Notes under the pieces: model-generated
The model's input: the letters and a program-made list of their open reading frames with translations, nothing else
What the model was told of the DNA's origin: nothing
The model's database searches: none
Shown: positions 1 to 8,087 of the stretch, in pieces
Layout of the letters: every line of letters starts with the position of its first letter
How positions within the stretch are numbered: position 1 is the first letter of the stretch
Made by a program: the position numbers and the translations under genes
Assembly: GCA_013003215.1 (NCBI GenBank)
Contig: JABDKD010000030.1
Span: forward strand, 1 to 36,504
Source: Pyrinomonadaceae bacterium
GTDB lineage: Bacteria; Acidobacteriota; Blastocatellia; Pyrinomonadales; Pyrinomonadaceae
Length of the DNA: 36,504 nt
Reading direction: 5' to 3'

Positions 1-182
1 TCCCAGATCTGTATTTTCTTCTTTCCGATTATGAGAATCCTGTCCTTAGACAGAATCTTGTGACCGACGATTTTGTCGCTGGAATCAAGAAAACCGACCA
101 CGGACGACAACTCAAGCGGTCCTGCAAAGACAGTGGCAGAAAAGAGTGTCGCAACAATCAAAGTGCACGCAAATTACTTCAT
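1..182 (-). CDS. 5' part of a possible secreted protein, signal peptide interrupted by an in-frame stop
   Basis: The gene runs off the left edge. On the minus strand an ATG at 182 is followed by AAG, then TAA (176-174), then an open frame to base 1. Read through the stop, the product starts with a typical signal peptide: Met-Lys, a hydrophobic stretch (FACTLIVATLFSATVFA), then GPLELSS. A weak AGG lies about eight bases before the ATG. Either the reading frame carries a nonsense mutation (or base-call error) at codon 3, or translation starts at the in-frame TTG at 161-159, which has no visible ribosome binding site. The gene lies downstream of nadE on the same strand, 118 bases away. The family is not recognised. 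Confidence 0.35.
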
Positions 183-300
183 GGAAACCTAATGAACGTA
201 TTTCTTTGGTCGAGGAGGAGAGAATTGTGTCGGAAATAATACCTTAGCGGAATGACCTTGCATTAAGGATTAACGGGGCGCACCGGCAACCTGCAAACCG

Positions 301-1962
301 CTACTTGGAAGATCGCCTGTACTTGTGAGTAATCGGGCGCCTTCTACCAACGCCGATCGCGTTTTTTGAAACGATCAACGTAGGTGGGAGCTGTTGGCGC
401 TTAAATTCATTGGCCGGCGATTCTACTTTATTTAGCAGGTTATAAACGAGTTCGCGATCGTGTCCTCTGTCAATGATCTTCTCGGGTGAAAGCTTGTTTT
501 CAAAATATAGCTTCAAGACAGGATCCATGACCTCGTACTCGGGTAAAGAATCTGAGTCGTATTGATTGGGAGCCAGCTCCGCCGAAGGCTCTTTTTCAAT
601 AATCTCGTTCGGAATAACCTCTTTGCCGGCAGTCTCATTGATCCGACGCGCAATCCCGTATGCCTCGGTTTTTAACACGTCACCAATTACGGCAAGGCCG
701 CCGTTCGTGTCTCCGTAGAGGGTGCAGTATCCCACGGCAAGTTCACTCTTGTTTCCCGTTGCCAAAACGAGCCGGCCTTCCGCGTTTGAAATCGCCATAA
801 GGATGAGTCCGCGGATCCGGGATTGTATGTTCTCAGCAGCGAGGTTTTCGCCACCCCTTTCCGGCTTCTTAAATTCAAGCTGGGACATCAGCGCCTCAAA
901 GGCGGGTGTTATTGGTTCGATCCGTGACTCGCAGCCCAGATTAGCAACAAGTTTCTCGGAATCTTTGATCGAACCTTCCGAAGAGAACGGAGACGGCATC
1001 ATCACGCACAATACGTTTTCCGGTCCCAGGGCTTCGCATGCGAGCGTCGCTACAAGTGTTGAATCGATACCACCTGAAAGGCCAATCACCGCTTTTTGAA
1101 ATCCATTCTTTTCCGCGTAGTCGCGAACACCCAAAACGAGTGCTCTCCTCACCGTTTCAATCTCGCTCCCGGTAATCCCTCTTGCGTCAGGCTTCTGTAC
1201 ATCGAGCACGACCGTTTCGACGAACTCTTCGAAAGCTTTCGCCTGGAGAATTATGTCACCCTCCTCGTCAGCGATAAGGCTTGCACCGTCAAAAATTATC
1301 CCGTCATTTCCACCGACAAGATTGACAAATACGATGGGCAACTCTTCCATCCTGGCCCTGTGCGCGACCATGTCGCACCGTGTCTTTATCTTTCCTTTGT
1401 TAAAAGGCGAGGCGTTGATCGATACGATGAGCTCCGCTCCCATCTCGATCAGTTCATCTGTCGGGTCTGTATCGTAAAGGCGTTCTTCCCAAAAAGTCTT
1501 GTCATTCCAAAAGTCTTCGCAAACCGCAACTCCAATTTTCAATTCCCCTATCTCGAAAACTTGGCGCCGTTCGCCCGGCTCAAAATACCGCGGATCATCA
1601 AAGACGTCATACTCCGGCAACAATGACTTATCTGCAAAGCCCAGCAATTCACCATCGTGGACCACTGCGGCAGAATTGAACAAGCGTCTCCCGTCATTGT
1701 CCTCATTAGCCCTAATTGTTCCAAAAATTACAGTTAGCCCTTTGCTAGCCTCGATTATCGGGGCGATGTATTCGTCTGAAGCCGAAATGATATCTGGATC
1801 CTGAAACCAATCCTGCGAGGTATATCCATGAACAGACAATTCGGGGAACACAACCAAGTCCGAGCCGTCGGCTTTGGCTTTTTCAATTCCCGAAAGAATC
1901 TTCCCAACGTTGCCTTCAATGTCTCCGTTCGTCGTATTAATTTGGCCTATTGTGACTTTCAC
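301..1962 (-). CDS. nadE: Glutamine-dependent NAD(+) synthetase
   Basis: Catalyses the last step of NAD synthesis: ATP-dependent amidation of deamido-NAD using ammonia from glutamine (EC 6.3.5.1), in the cytoplasm. The 553-residue product has both expected domains. Residues 1-255 are a nitrilase-type glutaminase with the Glu-Lys-Cys triad at Glu41 (FPELS), Lys112 (DKSLLPEYD) and Cys148 (GVAVCEDFW). Residues 260-553 are the synthetase, with the ATP pyrophosphatase loop SGGIDS at 296-301 and the downstream ATGNKSELAVGYCTLYGD segment. The length is normal for the two-domain form. The start is GTG at 1962, directly giving MKVTIGQIN, the usual N terminus. nadB lies at the far end of the window on the same strand, so two NAD genes are near each other but not in one operon. 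The family assignment is secure. Confidence 0.96.
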   Translation of the reverse strand: MKVTIGQINTTNGDIEGNVGKILSGIEKAKADGSDLVVFPELSVHGYTSQDWFQDPDIISASDEYIAPIIEASKGLTVIFGTIRANEDNDGRRLFNSAAVVHDGELLGFADKSLLPEYDVFDDPRYFEPGERRQVFEIGELKIGVAVCEDFWNDKTFWEERLYDTDPTDELIEMGAELIVSINASPFNKGKIKTRCDMVAHRARMEELPIVFVNLVGGNDGIIFDGASLIADEEGDIILQAKAFEEFVETVVLDVQKPDARGITGSEIETVRRALVLGVRDYAEKNGFQKAVIGLSGGIDSTLVATLACEALGPENVLCVMMPSPFSSEGSIKDSEKLVANLGCESRIEPITPAFEALMSQLEFKKPERGGENLAAENIQSRIRGLILMAISNAEGRLVLATGNKSELAVGYCTLYGDTNGGLAVIGDVLKTEAYGIARRINETAGKEVIPNEIIEKEPSAELAPNQYDSDSLPEYEVMDPVLKLYFENKLSPEKIIDRGHDRELVYNLLNKVESPANEFKRQQLPPTLIVSKNAIGVGRRRPITHKYRRSSK

Positions 1963-1998
1963 TTATTTGAACAGCCCCGGATGCGATCAGACTACAGC

Positions 1999-2844
1999 TT
2001 AGCGATCATCTCCTTCATTCATTTTGACCATTGTAAGCCGATTTCCGCGTTGGTTGTAAGTGACCTTATCCATGATGTTATAGATAAACATCACACCTCT
2101 TCCGGAAGACTTGAACAAATTTTCCGGGTCGGTCGGATCGGGAATTGCTTTAACGTCAAACCCCTCCCCCTCGTCTTCTATTGTAAAACTAGCCTTTTTC
2201 GGTGATATCTCTACCGAAATCCTGACCATCTTTGATTTGTCGTACTTGTTGCCGTGTTTTACCGCATTCACAAATGCTTCATCGAGTGCGACAAACAGGT
2301 TTGATTTCTCAGGTTTGATTACTCCCAGTTTCTCAACCCGCTTCATGAGATAATCGAGGATGTCGCCCATGAGCGAGATCAAACTGGGTACCTCGAAATC
2401 AATCATTTCGTGGCGATCTTTCATCGCTGCCCCGCGATCGATAAACTTCGCTTTGTAATTGAGTGTCTTTTTTACGATCAGCTCAATATCTTCGTCCGAA
2501 AACTGATTCGCGCGATAATTGGAAAGACAGATCTTAAATGCTTTAATGTTGCTCCGGGCTTCAGGAATAGGATCAGGGAGACAAGGCAGGGAATTCTCTT
2601 CATCATTGGATTTGGAAACCAGATTGTTTCCGTCAAGATCACTGATTACAACGTCAAAATCACCCTTGTTGTACATGCTGACGGCGGAATCTCGGTCTTC
2701 AGAAAGTGTTACGTCGAACCCATTTTCCAAAAACTCTTCTTCCAGTACCGTCGCCAAATCGTCGTGGTCATCGATAATCAGGATTTTTCTCTTTTCCATC
2801 AGTTTGTAAACGGTTTTCGGCAACTGCAATTTGAAGGTTTGCAA
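1999..2844 (-). CDS. Response-regulator receiver fused to an RsbW-type histidine-kinase-like ATPase
   Basis: A signalling protein of up to 281 residues. The N-terminal receiver domain begins KILIIDDHDDLATVLEE, with the acidic pair and a phospho-acceptor Asp in DVVISDLDG. The C-terminal ~140 residues form a GHKL ATPase: N-box in ALDEAFVNAVKHGNKYD, G1 box in DEGEGFD, and SSGRGVMFI as the G2 region. There is no dimerisation/phospho-His domain, so it resembles serine-kinase anti-sigma factors (RsbW/SpoIIAB) more than a sensor kinase. It probably acts by partner switching, with phosphorylation of the receiver controlling the ATPase; that is inference. Two starts are possible. TTG at 2844 follows an AGGGG. 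ATG at 2796 (MEKRKILI) sits exactly at the domain boundary but lacks a binding site. It lies 36 bases upstream of nadE on the same strand and may be cotranscribed with it. Confidence 0.88.
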   Translation of the reverse strand: MQTFKLQLPKTVYKLMEKRKILIIDDHDDLATVLEEEFLENGFDVTLSEDRDSAVSMYNKGDFDVVISDLDGNNLVSKSNDEENSLPCLPDPIPEARSNIKAFKICLSNYRANQFSDEDIELIVKKTLNYKAKFIDRGAAMKDRHEMIDFEVPSLISLMGDILDYLMKRVEKLGVIKPEKSNLFVALDEAFVNAVKHGNKYDKSKMVRISVEISPKKASFTIEDEGEGFDVKAIPDPTDPENLFKSSGRGVMFIYNIMDKVTYNQRGNRLTMVKMNEGDDR

Positions 2845-2880
2845 AATCCCCTACGACCAGAAAGATCGATTTGTTGCATA

Positions 2881-2910
2881 ATCATACGCAAATCGACAGG
2901 TGGTTGCCAA
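2881..2910 (-). promoter_or_regulatory. Probable sigma-70-type promoter of the receiver-ATPase gene
   Basis: On the minus strand TTGGCA (2910-2905) and TATGAT (2886-2881) are separated by 18 bases. This would place the transcription start about 30 bases upstream of the TTG start at 2844. Found by reading only. Confidence 0.45.
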
Positions 2911-3078
2911 ATAGATATGGAGAATCGACTAAATGGGAATTGCTAATTCGGTGAAATCCACACCGACCTATCGCTCCGATTATGTTCCTCTACCGAGGAA
3001 ACCGTACCCTGTGGGGGCGAATTCTGGAGGGCGGCCATTGCTTGACGAATAGGTGGCACGTGGGGAAGAATGTCGTAA

Positions 3079-3087
3079 TGCTAATAA
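3079..3087 (+). promoter_or_regulatory. Possible extended -10 element for the Ala-rich repeat protein
   Basis: TGC followed by TAATAA matches the TGnTAnnnT extended -10 layout also seen upstream of other genes here. No convincing -35 box precedes it. It would leave a leader of about 90 bases before the ATG at 3186. Confidence 0.3.
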
Positions 3088-3185
3088 TCGGATCGTTGCA
3101 CTTGCCCCCGAGCACATGTTTTTCGGCGGACGGAAGTACGCCCGATCGAACGGTGTAAAACTGGAAACGAAAGGAGATTGACTAA

Positions 3186-3923
3186 ATGGCTGAAGAAAAT
3201 GGAAATGACCTCGTTGATGATGCGGCGGAATCAGCGACGGATGCTGCCGAGGGAATCGCGGAAAAAGGCAAAGAAACTGCCGGTGACGCAGTTGATGCGG
3301 TAAAAGACGTTGCAGGGGATGCGGCGGATACGGTGAAGGACGCGGCCGAAGGTGCCATTGATAAGACCAAGGAAGTTGCCGGTGCAGCTGTCGATAAGGC
3401 CGGAGACGCCGCCGAAGCCGTTGGTGACACAGCAGGCGCTGCCATGGATAAAGGTAAGGAGGTTGCCGGCGCTGCCGTCGATAAGGCCGGAGACGCCGCC
3501 GAAGCCGTAAGTGACACAGCAGGCGCTGCCATGGAAAAAGGTAAGGAGGTTGCCGGCGCTGCTGTCGATAAGGCCGGAGACGCCGCTGAAGCCGTTGGTG
3601 ACGCAGCGGGTGCAGCCGTGGATAAGGGCAAGAAGGTTGCTGGCGATGCGGCTGAAGCGGTGACCGGTGCCGCCGGAGCTGCCGCAGATAAGGTCGGGGA
3701 TGCGATTGGAGGAGTCACTGAGGTCTTCGACGGCGATGGCGATAGTAGCTCGATCCTTACGACCCTCCTTCCGTTGCTGCTTTTGGGATTACTGCTGGTA
3801 GTTGGATTTATGTTCTGTTCAAAACCGGCGCCAGAAGAAAAAGCGGATGGGGCTGAAACTTCAACTACGACCACAGAAACGAAGCCCGCTACCGGATCTG
3901 AGAATGCCCCGGCTCCGGAATAA
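3186..3923 (+). CDS. Ala-rich 29-residue-repeat protein with a C-terminal membrane anchor
   Basis: A 245-residue protein of unknown function. Residues 1-175 are almost only Ala, Asp, Glu, Lys, Gly and Val, in an amphipathic helical pattern like late-embryogenesis-abundant or apolipoprotein-type proteins. Three near-identical 29-residue units begin at residues 69, 98 and 127 (VDKAGDAAEAV...). Residues 190-210 (LTTLLPLLLLGLLLVVGFMF) form one membrane segment, followed by Cys211 and a Pro/Thr/Glu-rich tail of about 34 residues. There is no signal peptide, so the repeat region is probably cytoplasmic or membrane-associated and the tail outside, but orientation is not certain. AAAGGAG precedes the ATG at good spacing. 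It is a single-gene unit with its own terminator. A role in stress protection or envelope spacing is possible, but nothing in the sequence proves it. Confidence 0.85.
   Translation: MAEENGNDLVDDAAESATDAAEGIAEKGKETAGDAVDAVKDVAGDAADTVKDAAEGAIDKTKEVAGAAVDKAGDAAEAVGDTAGAAMDKGKEVAGAAVDKAGDAAEAVSDTAGAAMEKGKEVAGAAVDKAGDAAEAVGDAAGAAVDKGKKVAGDAAEAVTGAAGAAADKVGDAIGGVTEVFDGDGDSSSILTTLLPLLLLGLLLVVGFMFCSKPAPEEKADGAETSTTTTETKPATGSENAPAPE
3390..3650 (+). repeat. Three tandem 87-bp coding repeats
   Basis: Units start at 3390, 3477 and 3564 and encode the 29-residue repeats of the Ala-rich protein. The first two are nearly identical at DNA level and the third is more diverged, so copy number may vary between strains. 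Confidence 0.85.
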
Positions 3924-3947
3924 ACGCTTTGATTTTGTGCTTTTTGA

Positions 3948-3972
3948 GGCCGCCGAGAAAGGCGGTCTTTTT
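3948..3972 (+). terminator. Intrinsic terminator of the Ala-rich protein gene
   Basis: GGCCGCC (3948-3954), loop GAGAAA, GGCGGTC (3961-3967), with one G-T pair, then a run of T's. Confidence 0.8.
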
Positions 3973-4019
3973 CTGTTGGTTTGGAATTCTTCCTCCGTTC
4001 GTTGACGGGATCATGAATC

Positions 4020-5300
4020 ATGAACAAACCGATTTCTCTTTCATTTGGTAAGACCCACATTCCCTTCGAGTATGAAGAAGCTCGATTTGAGGTACTTGAT
4101 CAAATACCCGGATCCCGGGCACTGGGCGACAGGGAGTTGGGCGAGCTATTCGATTCCCCGTTCGATTCGGCAAATATTGAAGAGCTGATCGGACCGAACG
4201 AAACAGTGTTGGTGGTCGTGCCTGACGGAACGCGTAAGGTGGGAGCAGGGCAGGTGGTGAATCTCCTGGTGCGGCGGTTGATCGCCGCTGGAGCGATGCC
4301 CTATGACATTGGTATCGCCTTTGCCACAGGGCTTCACAGGAAAGTAAATAGGCGGGAAAGAAAGGAGATACTCACGCCGTTCATCGAACAAAGGATAAAA
4401 ACAATCGACCACGACCCGTCAGATTTGCTCGGATTCGTAAGACTCGGCACAACCTCCAGCGGAATTCCTATAGAAATTAACCGGAAGGTTTTGGAAGCCG
4501 ATCACGTGATACTTGTTGGCGGTGTTTCGTTTCATTACTTTGCAGGTTTTACAGGAGGCAGGAAACTGGTTTGCCCCGGTTTGGCGTCAAAACGCACGAT
4601 TGTAGGCACTCACAGTCTGGCGTTCGAGAAAATGAAAATGAACAGGGCCGAAGGCGTGCGAACGGGAAAGCTGACGGGTAATCCCGTGCACGAATCGTTT
4701 GTCGAGGTGGTCGAAAAGGTGAACCCGTCTTTCGGATTCAATACCTTTGTTGATCAAAGCGGGGATATCACTGATCTTGTTTGCGGCGATTGGAAAACAT
4801 CCCACGAAGAAGCGTGCCGCCGGTATTTGTCAGCACATCAGATTGGAATAAATGAAAAGCGAGGACTGGTGATCGCCAGCTGCGGCGGATTTCCTTTCGA
4901 CATTAACTTGATTCAGGCACACAAAGCGATCGATGCGGCTTCCCGTGCCTGCAAAGAAGGCGGTTCTATAGTCTTGATCGCTGAATGTTCCGATGGGTTC
5001 GGGAGCACGGAGTTTGAGAAATGGCTCGGAAGGGAAAACGCAGACTCTATCGCAAACGATATTGCGGAGAACTATGCGGTTGGGGGCCAGACGGCCTGGA
5101 ATCTTCTAAGACTATCCGAAAAGTTTGACATAAAGATAGTCACGAAATTGCGGCCGCGCCGTCCAATCCAAGGTGTCACGCTCTACGAGGACCTTTCCGG
5201 CGCACTGGCGGACACAATTCCGTCAGATTCCGGTTACATCATCCCCCACGGCGCAAAATTCCTTCCCGTCCAAAAAGAAAACGGCCCTGCGGCCGTTTGA
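4020..5300 (+). CDS. larA: LarA-family nickel-pincer lactate racemase (DUF2088)
   Basis: The LarA family interconverts D- and L-lactate, or related 2-hydroxy acids, with a nickel-pincer nucleotide bound to a lysine. The 426-residue product has the expected length. The residues known from the Lactobacillus enzyme can be placed with a small offset: Asp69 and Arg72 (VPDGTRKVG), His106 (ATGLHR), His172 (GGVSFHYFAGF), cofactor-linking Lys182 (TGGRKLVCPG) and nickel ligand His198 (VGTHSLAFE). Gln299 and Lys302 lie in NLIQAHKAI. All appear intact, so the protein should be active if the cofactor is made. No larB, larC or larE is in the window. A NiCoT-like transporter lies near 33.5 kb. The substrate is uncertain because this family includes other 2-hydroxy acid racemases. 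The start has no strong binding site. Its last codons overlap a terminator for the opposite strand. Confidence 0.88.
   Translation: MNKPISLSFGKTHIPFEYEEARFEVLDQIPGSRALGDRELGELFDSPFDSANIEELIGPNETVLVVVPDGTRKVGAGQVVNLLVRRLIAAGAMPYDIGIAFATGLHRKVNRRERKEILTPFIEQRIKTIDHDPSDLLGFVRLGTTSSGIPIEINRKVLEADHVILVGGVSFHYFAGFTGGRKLVCPGLASKRTIVGTHSLAFEKMKMNRAEGVRTGKLTGNPVHESFVEVVEKVNPSFGFNTFVDQSGDITDLVCGDWKTSHEEACRRYLSAHQIGINEKRGLVIASCGGFPFDINLIQAHKAIDAASRACKEGGSIVLIAECSDGFGSTEFEKWLGRENADSIANDIAENYAVGGQTAWNLLRLSEKFDIKIVTKLRPRRPIQGVTLYEDLSGALADTIPSDSGYIIPHGAKFLPVQKENGPAAV
5270..5298 (-). terminator. Terminator for the minus-strand secreted-protein gene, inside the end of larA
   Basis: AAACGGCC (5279-5286), loop CTGC, GGCCGTTT (5291-5298): a perfect 8-bp stem. 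On the minus strand it is followed by TTCTTTTT, as in an intrinsic terminator. On the plus strand no T-run follows. Confidence 0.65.
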
Positions 5301-5322
5301 TCATTCTAGCTTAGGACCATTT

Positions 5323-5838
5323 CTATTCCTCGGTGTTCACATTAAACGATCTCGCAATGAAGTCTGTCTCATTGCGAATCGAACGAAGAATATCCTTTAG
5401 TCCGGTAAAACGGAGGACGTATACCGATGTCTCGTCAGACTTCAGGAAGTAATACCGCCCGCTCATGTTCTTTCCACCGCGAAGAAACTCGTAGTTAAAC
5501 GCTCGACCTGACAGCGCTCCCTTGAAGTTCTCTTCACGTCCGGCAACATAGCCGGGAAGAAATTGCAGGCTCTGTTCTTCCTGTCGAATAATGTCACCGT
5601 AAAGCGAGTTCTTTTCAACTTTCAGCTTTCTGATCTCAAGATGACCCTGGTTTCGGTACTTGTAAACATACTCAACATTCGGGCTGACATCGGACGGCTT
5701 AACAGTCATCTTCCAGGTATCGTTAGGAAGGGAAAACGTATATTCCACATTTCGATCACTAAACTCCGACTGAGCAAACGCTGAAACCGCGAGGGTCAGT
5801 ATGAATGAAAAAAGGAGAGAACTTTTCAGTATTTTCAT
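5323..5838 (-). CDS. Small secreted protein of unknown function
   Basis: About 171 residues from ATG 5838. This start was chosen because it gives a clean signal peptide (MKILKSSLLFSFILTLAVSAFA, cleavage before QSEFSD) and has AAGG about ten bases upstream. The frame is also open further upstream, but that extension lacks signal-peptide character. The mature part is mixed alpha/beta with many charged residues (VEYTFSLPNDTWKMTVKP, then GRAFNYEFLRGGKNMSGRYYFL) and no motif I recognise. It may be periplasmic. It stands alone, convergent with larA, whose 3' end holds its terminator. Confidence 0.75.
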   Translation of the reverse strand: MKILKSSLLFSFILTLAVSAFAQSEFSDRNVEYTFSLPNDTWKMTVKPSDVSPNVEYVYKYRNQGHLEIRKLKVEKNSLYGDIIRQEEQSLQFLPGYVAGREENFKGALSGRAFNYEFLRGGKNMSGRYYFLKSDETSVYVLRFTGLKDILRSIRNETDFIARSFNVNTEE

Positions 5839-5972
5839 GACTTTTACCTTACAATGAGTGCCGCCTGAGGTTGATTCAGCGGTTGAACCAAAGATCAGAT
5901 GCGAAAGAAACGCATCACGGTTGCAGGCACCTGGACAAATTCCATGCAAAATATTTCGCTCAAATCTCGTCT

Positions 5973-5982
5973 ATTTTAGCAC
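5973..5982 (-). promoter_or_regulatory. GTGCTAAAAT extended -10 element
   Basis: An exact copy of a 10-mer also found at 13090 and, on the minus strand, at 36416-36407. Here it would start a minus-strand transcript with a leader of about 130 bases before the secreted-protein gene at 5838. Confidence 0.4.
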
Positions 5983-6049
5983 CCGGTGCATCTAAACCAA
6001 AGATAACGAAACGGGAGAACCCGGGTAATTGTTGGAGAGGTAAGTCTTT

Positions 6050-8008
6050 ATGAGTACGGTTTTTAGTGTCGCCACACGTTTTTTCGCGTTTCTGCTCGTT
6101 TTTGCGATTGCGAGTCCACTTTTTGCGTTTTCTAGTGTAGGAACGGCAAAAAATCCCAGATTGAGCCAGGATCAAAAAGCGTTGCACGTCTTAAACCGTC
6201 TTGGTTTTGGTCCGCGCGCCGGTGATATGGAGCGCGTAAAGCAAATGGGCATAGAGAGTTACATTGAGCAACAACTCAATCCCGATTCAATACCCGACAA
6301 GGACGTCACGGCGGCGTTGAAAAATTTCGAGGTCTTGAACATGAGCACCTCACAGATCTTCGCAAAATACCCGAACCCCGGGGCCCTCCTTCGAAGGCTC
6401 GAAGGAAACCGAAGGGCGAACCAAAATGCGAATGCAATGTCGGAAGAGGACCAGCGCGACCAGAGACGCGCGAGGCGCGAAAAGCTGCGTTCTATCTATA
6501 TGGAGTATGGCTTTAGGCCCGCTAATCAGATCATGATGCAGGTTCAGTCATCAAGGATAATTCGGGCTGCATATAGTGAACGACAACTTGAAGAGGTGAT
6601 GGTCGATTTCTGGGCCAATCATTTCAACGTTTACTCAAGGAAAGCGGCTACCCGTTGGTATATACCCAGCTATGAGCGCGATGTGATTAGAAAACACGCA
6701 CTCGGTAACTTCAGGGACCTTGTTGTCGGTACCGCAAAACATCCCGCAATGCTGTTCTATTTGGATAACTTCCAAAGTGTTTCGCCCGATGCCTCGAACA
6801 ATCGCGGCCAAAGGAGATTTCAGCAATTCATCAGAAACGGAAAACTTGACCCCAGGGTGCGTGACAGGCTGAAACGAAGGGGATTGACCGACGAGCAGAT
6901 CGAACGCCGTGTCCAGCAGGCGATGCGCGGCGGTAACAACCAACGGGGTATCAATGAGAACTACGCGCGGGAATTGATGGAACTCCACACCCTCGGTGTC
7001 GATGGCGGCTACACCGCCGAAGATATTAAGAATGTTGCGAGGGCCTTTACGGGCTGGACGATCTTCGATGCCCGCGGGTATCGAAAAGCGGCTGCCAACA
7101 TGGTTCGTGAAAACGAAGATCGCCAGATCATGAGACAGGCCCGGCAATTTGGAATTTCCGCTAACACAGAATCAGGATCATTTGTCTTTGTTAACCGTCT
7201 GCATGACAAGAAACCAAAACGCGTACTTGGCCAGAAGGTAAACGAAGGAGGAATCAAAGACGGCCTCAAAGTCATCGATATATTGGTAAAACACCCTTCG
7301 ACCGCGAGGTTCATCGCGAGAAAACTTGCGGTCAAATTCGTAAATGACGAACCGAGCGAAAAACTTGTTAATGATGTAGCTAAAGCATTTACCCGCTCAA
7401 ATGGTGATATAAAAACAACGCTGCGGGCTCTGTTTCAAAGTAAAGAGTTCTACTCGCCTGAAAATTACAGGGCAAAGATCAAGACTCCGTTCGAGTTGAT
7501 GGCCAGTTCGCTTCGTGCCCTCGATGCAAGAGTTAGAGGGACAAGGGCTCTCGTCGCCCTTCTCAACCGTATGGGTGAACCACTTTACGGTTACCAGGCA
7601 CCAACCGGTTATCCGGATACGGCCGCTGATTGGGTAAATACCGGAGCGCTGCTCGAACGGATGAATTTTGCAGTTGCACTGGCCTCCAACCGGCTCCCGC
7701 AAACAAACGTGAACTTGAACGAGTTCAAGGGAAACTCAAGCAGGGAAACACTGGACATTTCAGTTGATTCGATCCTTCACGGAGAGATATCCGATGGAAC
7801 CCGTTCGACGATAATCAAACAGTTGGACCAGCCGCTTCCGGACGTGAAACTGGGCGTCGATGAGCCGGATGAAGACGCACTTGGTTTCGAAATGCAACCT
7901 CGAAGAGGCCGAAATCGAATGGCCAGGTTGCGAGAACCAATGGGAGACCCAGAGGTCTTTAAGGTCGTTGGCCTGATCTTGGGTTCACCGGATTTCCAAA
8001 GGCAGTGA
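6050..8008 (+). CDS. DUF1800 family secreted protein
   Basis: A 652-residue exported protein of the DUF1800 family, whose molecular role is unknown. The first ~27 residues (MSTVFSVATRFFAFLLVFAI, ending ASPLFAF) are a signal peptide. Family features are the N-terminal HVLNRLGFGPRAGDMERV segment, the FWANHFNVYSRKA block, the NENYARELMELHTLGVDGG signature near residue 305, and AFTGWTI soon after. GGAGAGG lies eight bases before the ATG. In many bacteria a DUF1800 gene is followed directly by a DUF1501 gene. Here the DUF1501 partner is at 9532, with a methyltransferase gene on the other strand between them. The two are thought to act together, but no reaction is established. The stop codon is the first element of a heptamer repeat. 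Confidence 0.93.
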   Translation: MSTVFSVATRFFAFLLVFAIASPLFAFSSVGTAKNPRLSQDQKALHVLNRLGFGPRAGDMERVKQMGIESYIEQQLNPDSIPDKDVTAALKNFEVLNMSTSQIFAKYPNPGALLRRLEGNRRANQNANAMSEEDQRDQRRARREKLRSIYMEYGFRPANQIMMQVQSSRIIRAAYSERQLEEVMVDFWANHFNVYSRKAATRWYIPSYERDVIRKHALGNFRDLVVGTAKHPAMLFYLDNFQSVSPDASNNRGQRRFQQFIRNGKLDPRVRDRLKRRGLTDEQIERRVQQAMRGGNNQRGINENYARELMELHTLGVDGGYTAEDIKNVARAFTGWTIFDARGYRKAAANMVRENEDRQIMRQARQFGISANTESGSFVFVNRLHDKKPKRVLGQKVNEGGIKDGLKVIDILVKHPSTARFIARKLAVKFVNDEPSEKLVNDVAKAFTRSNGDIKTTLRALFQSKEFYSPENYRAKIKTPFELMASSLRALDARVRGTRALVALLNRMGEPLYGYQAPTGYPDTAADWVNTGALLERMNFAVALASNRLPQTNVNLNEFKGNSSRETLDISVDSILHGEISDGTRSTIIKQLDQPLPDVKLGVDEPDEDALGFEMQPRRGRNRMARLREPMGDPEVFKVVGLILGSPDFQRQ

Positions 8009-8078
8009 GGTTTGAGGTCTGAGTGCTGAGGCCTGAGTGCTGAGGTCTGAGTGCTGAGTGCTGAGTGCTGATTCTTGA
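8009..8078. repeat. Ten heptamers of form NNNNTGA starting at the DUF1800 stop codon
   Basis: Successive 7-base units are GGTTTGA, GGTCTGA, GTGCTGA, GGCCTGA, GTGCTGA, GGTCTGA, three GTGCTGA and TTCTTGA. They are in phase with the TGA stop at 8006-8008. Confidence 0.9.
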
Positions 8079-8087
8079 AATCCGCTC

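Larger units (their letters stand above)
2845..3185. other. Divergent intergenic region
   Basis: This 341-base gap separates the minus-strand regulator from the plus-strand repeat protein. It holds the promoter described at 2881-2910 and a plus-strand TGCTAATAA at 3079-3087 that resembles an extended -10 element. No reading frame longer than a few codons with a binding site is visible. Confidence 0.6.

Noticed and set aside
1096-1626. Plus-strand open frame of 176 codons inside nadE
   Set aside because: Lies wholly antisense to a well-conserved gene and has no recognisable domain.
3182-4060. Long open frame (292 codons) antisense to the Ala-rich repeat gene
   Set aside because: It mirrors the low-complexity repeat on the other strand, encodes an Ser/Ala/Pro repeat without start signals, and overlaps a gene with a perfect binding site and terminator.
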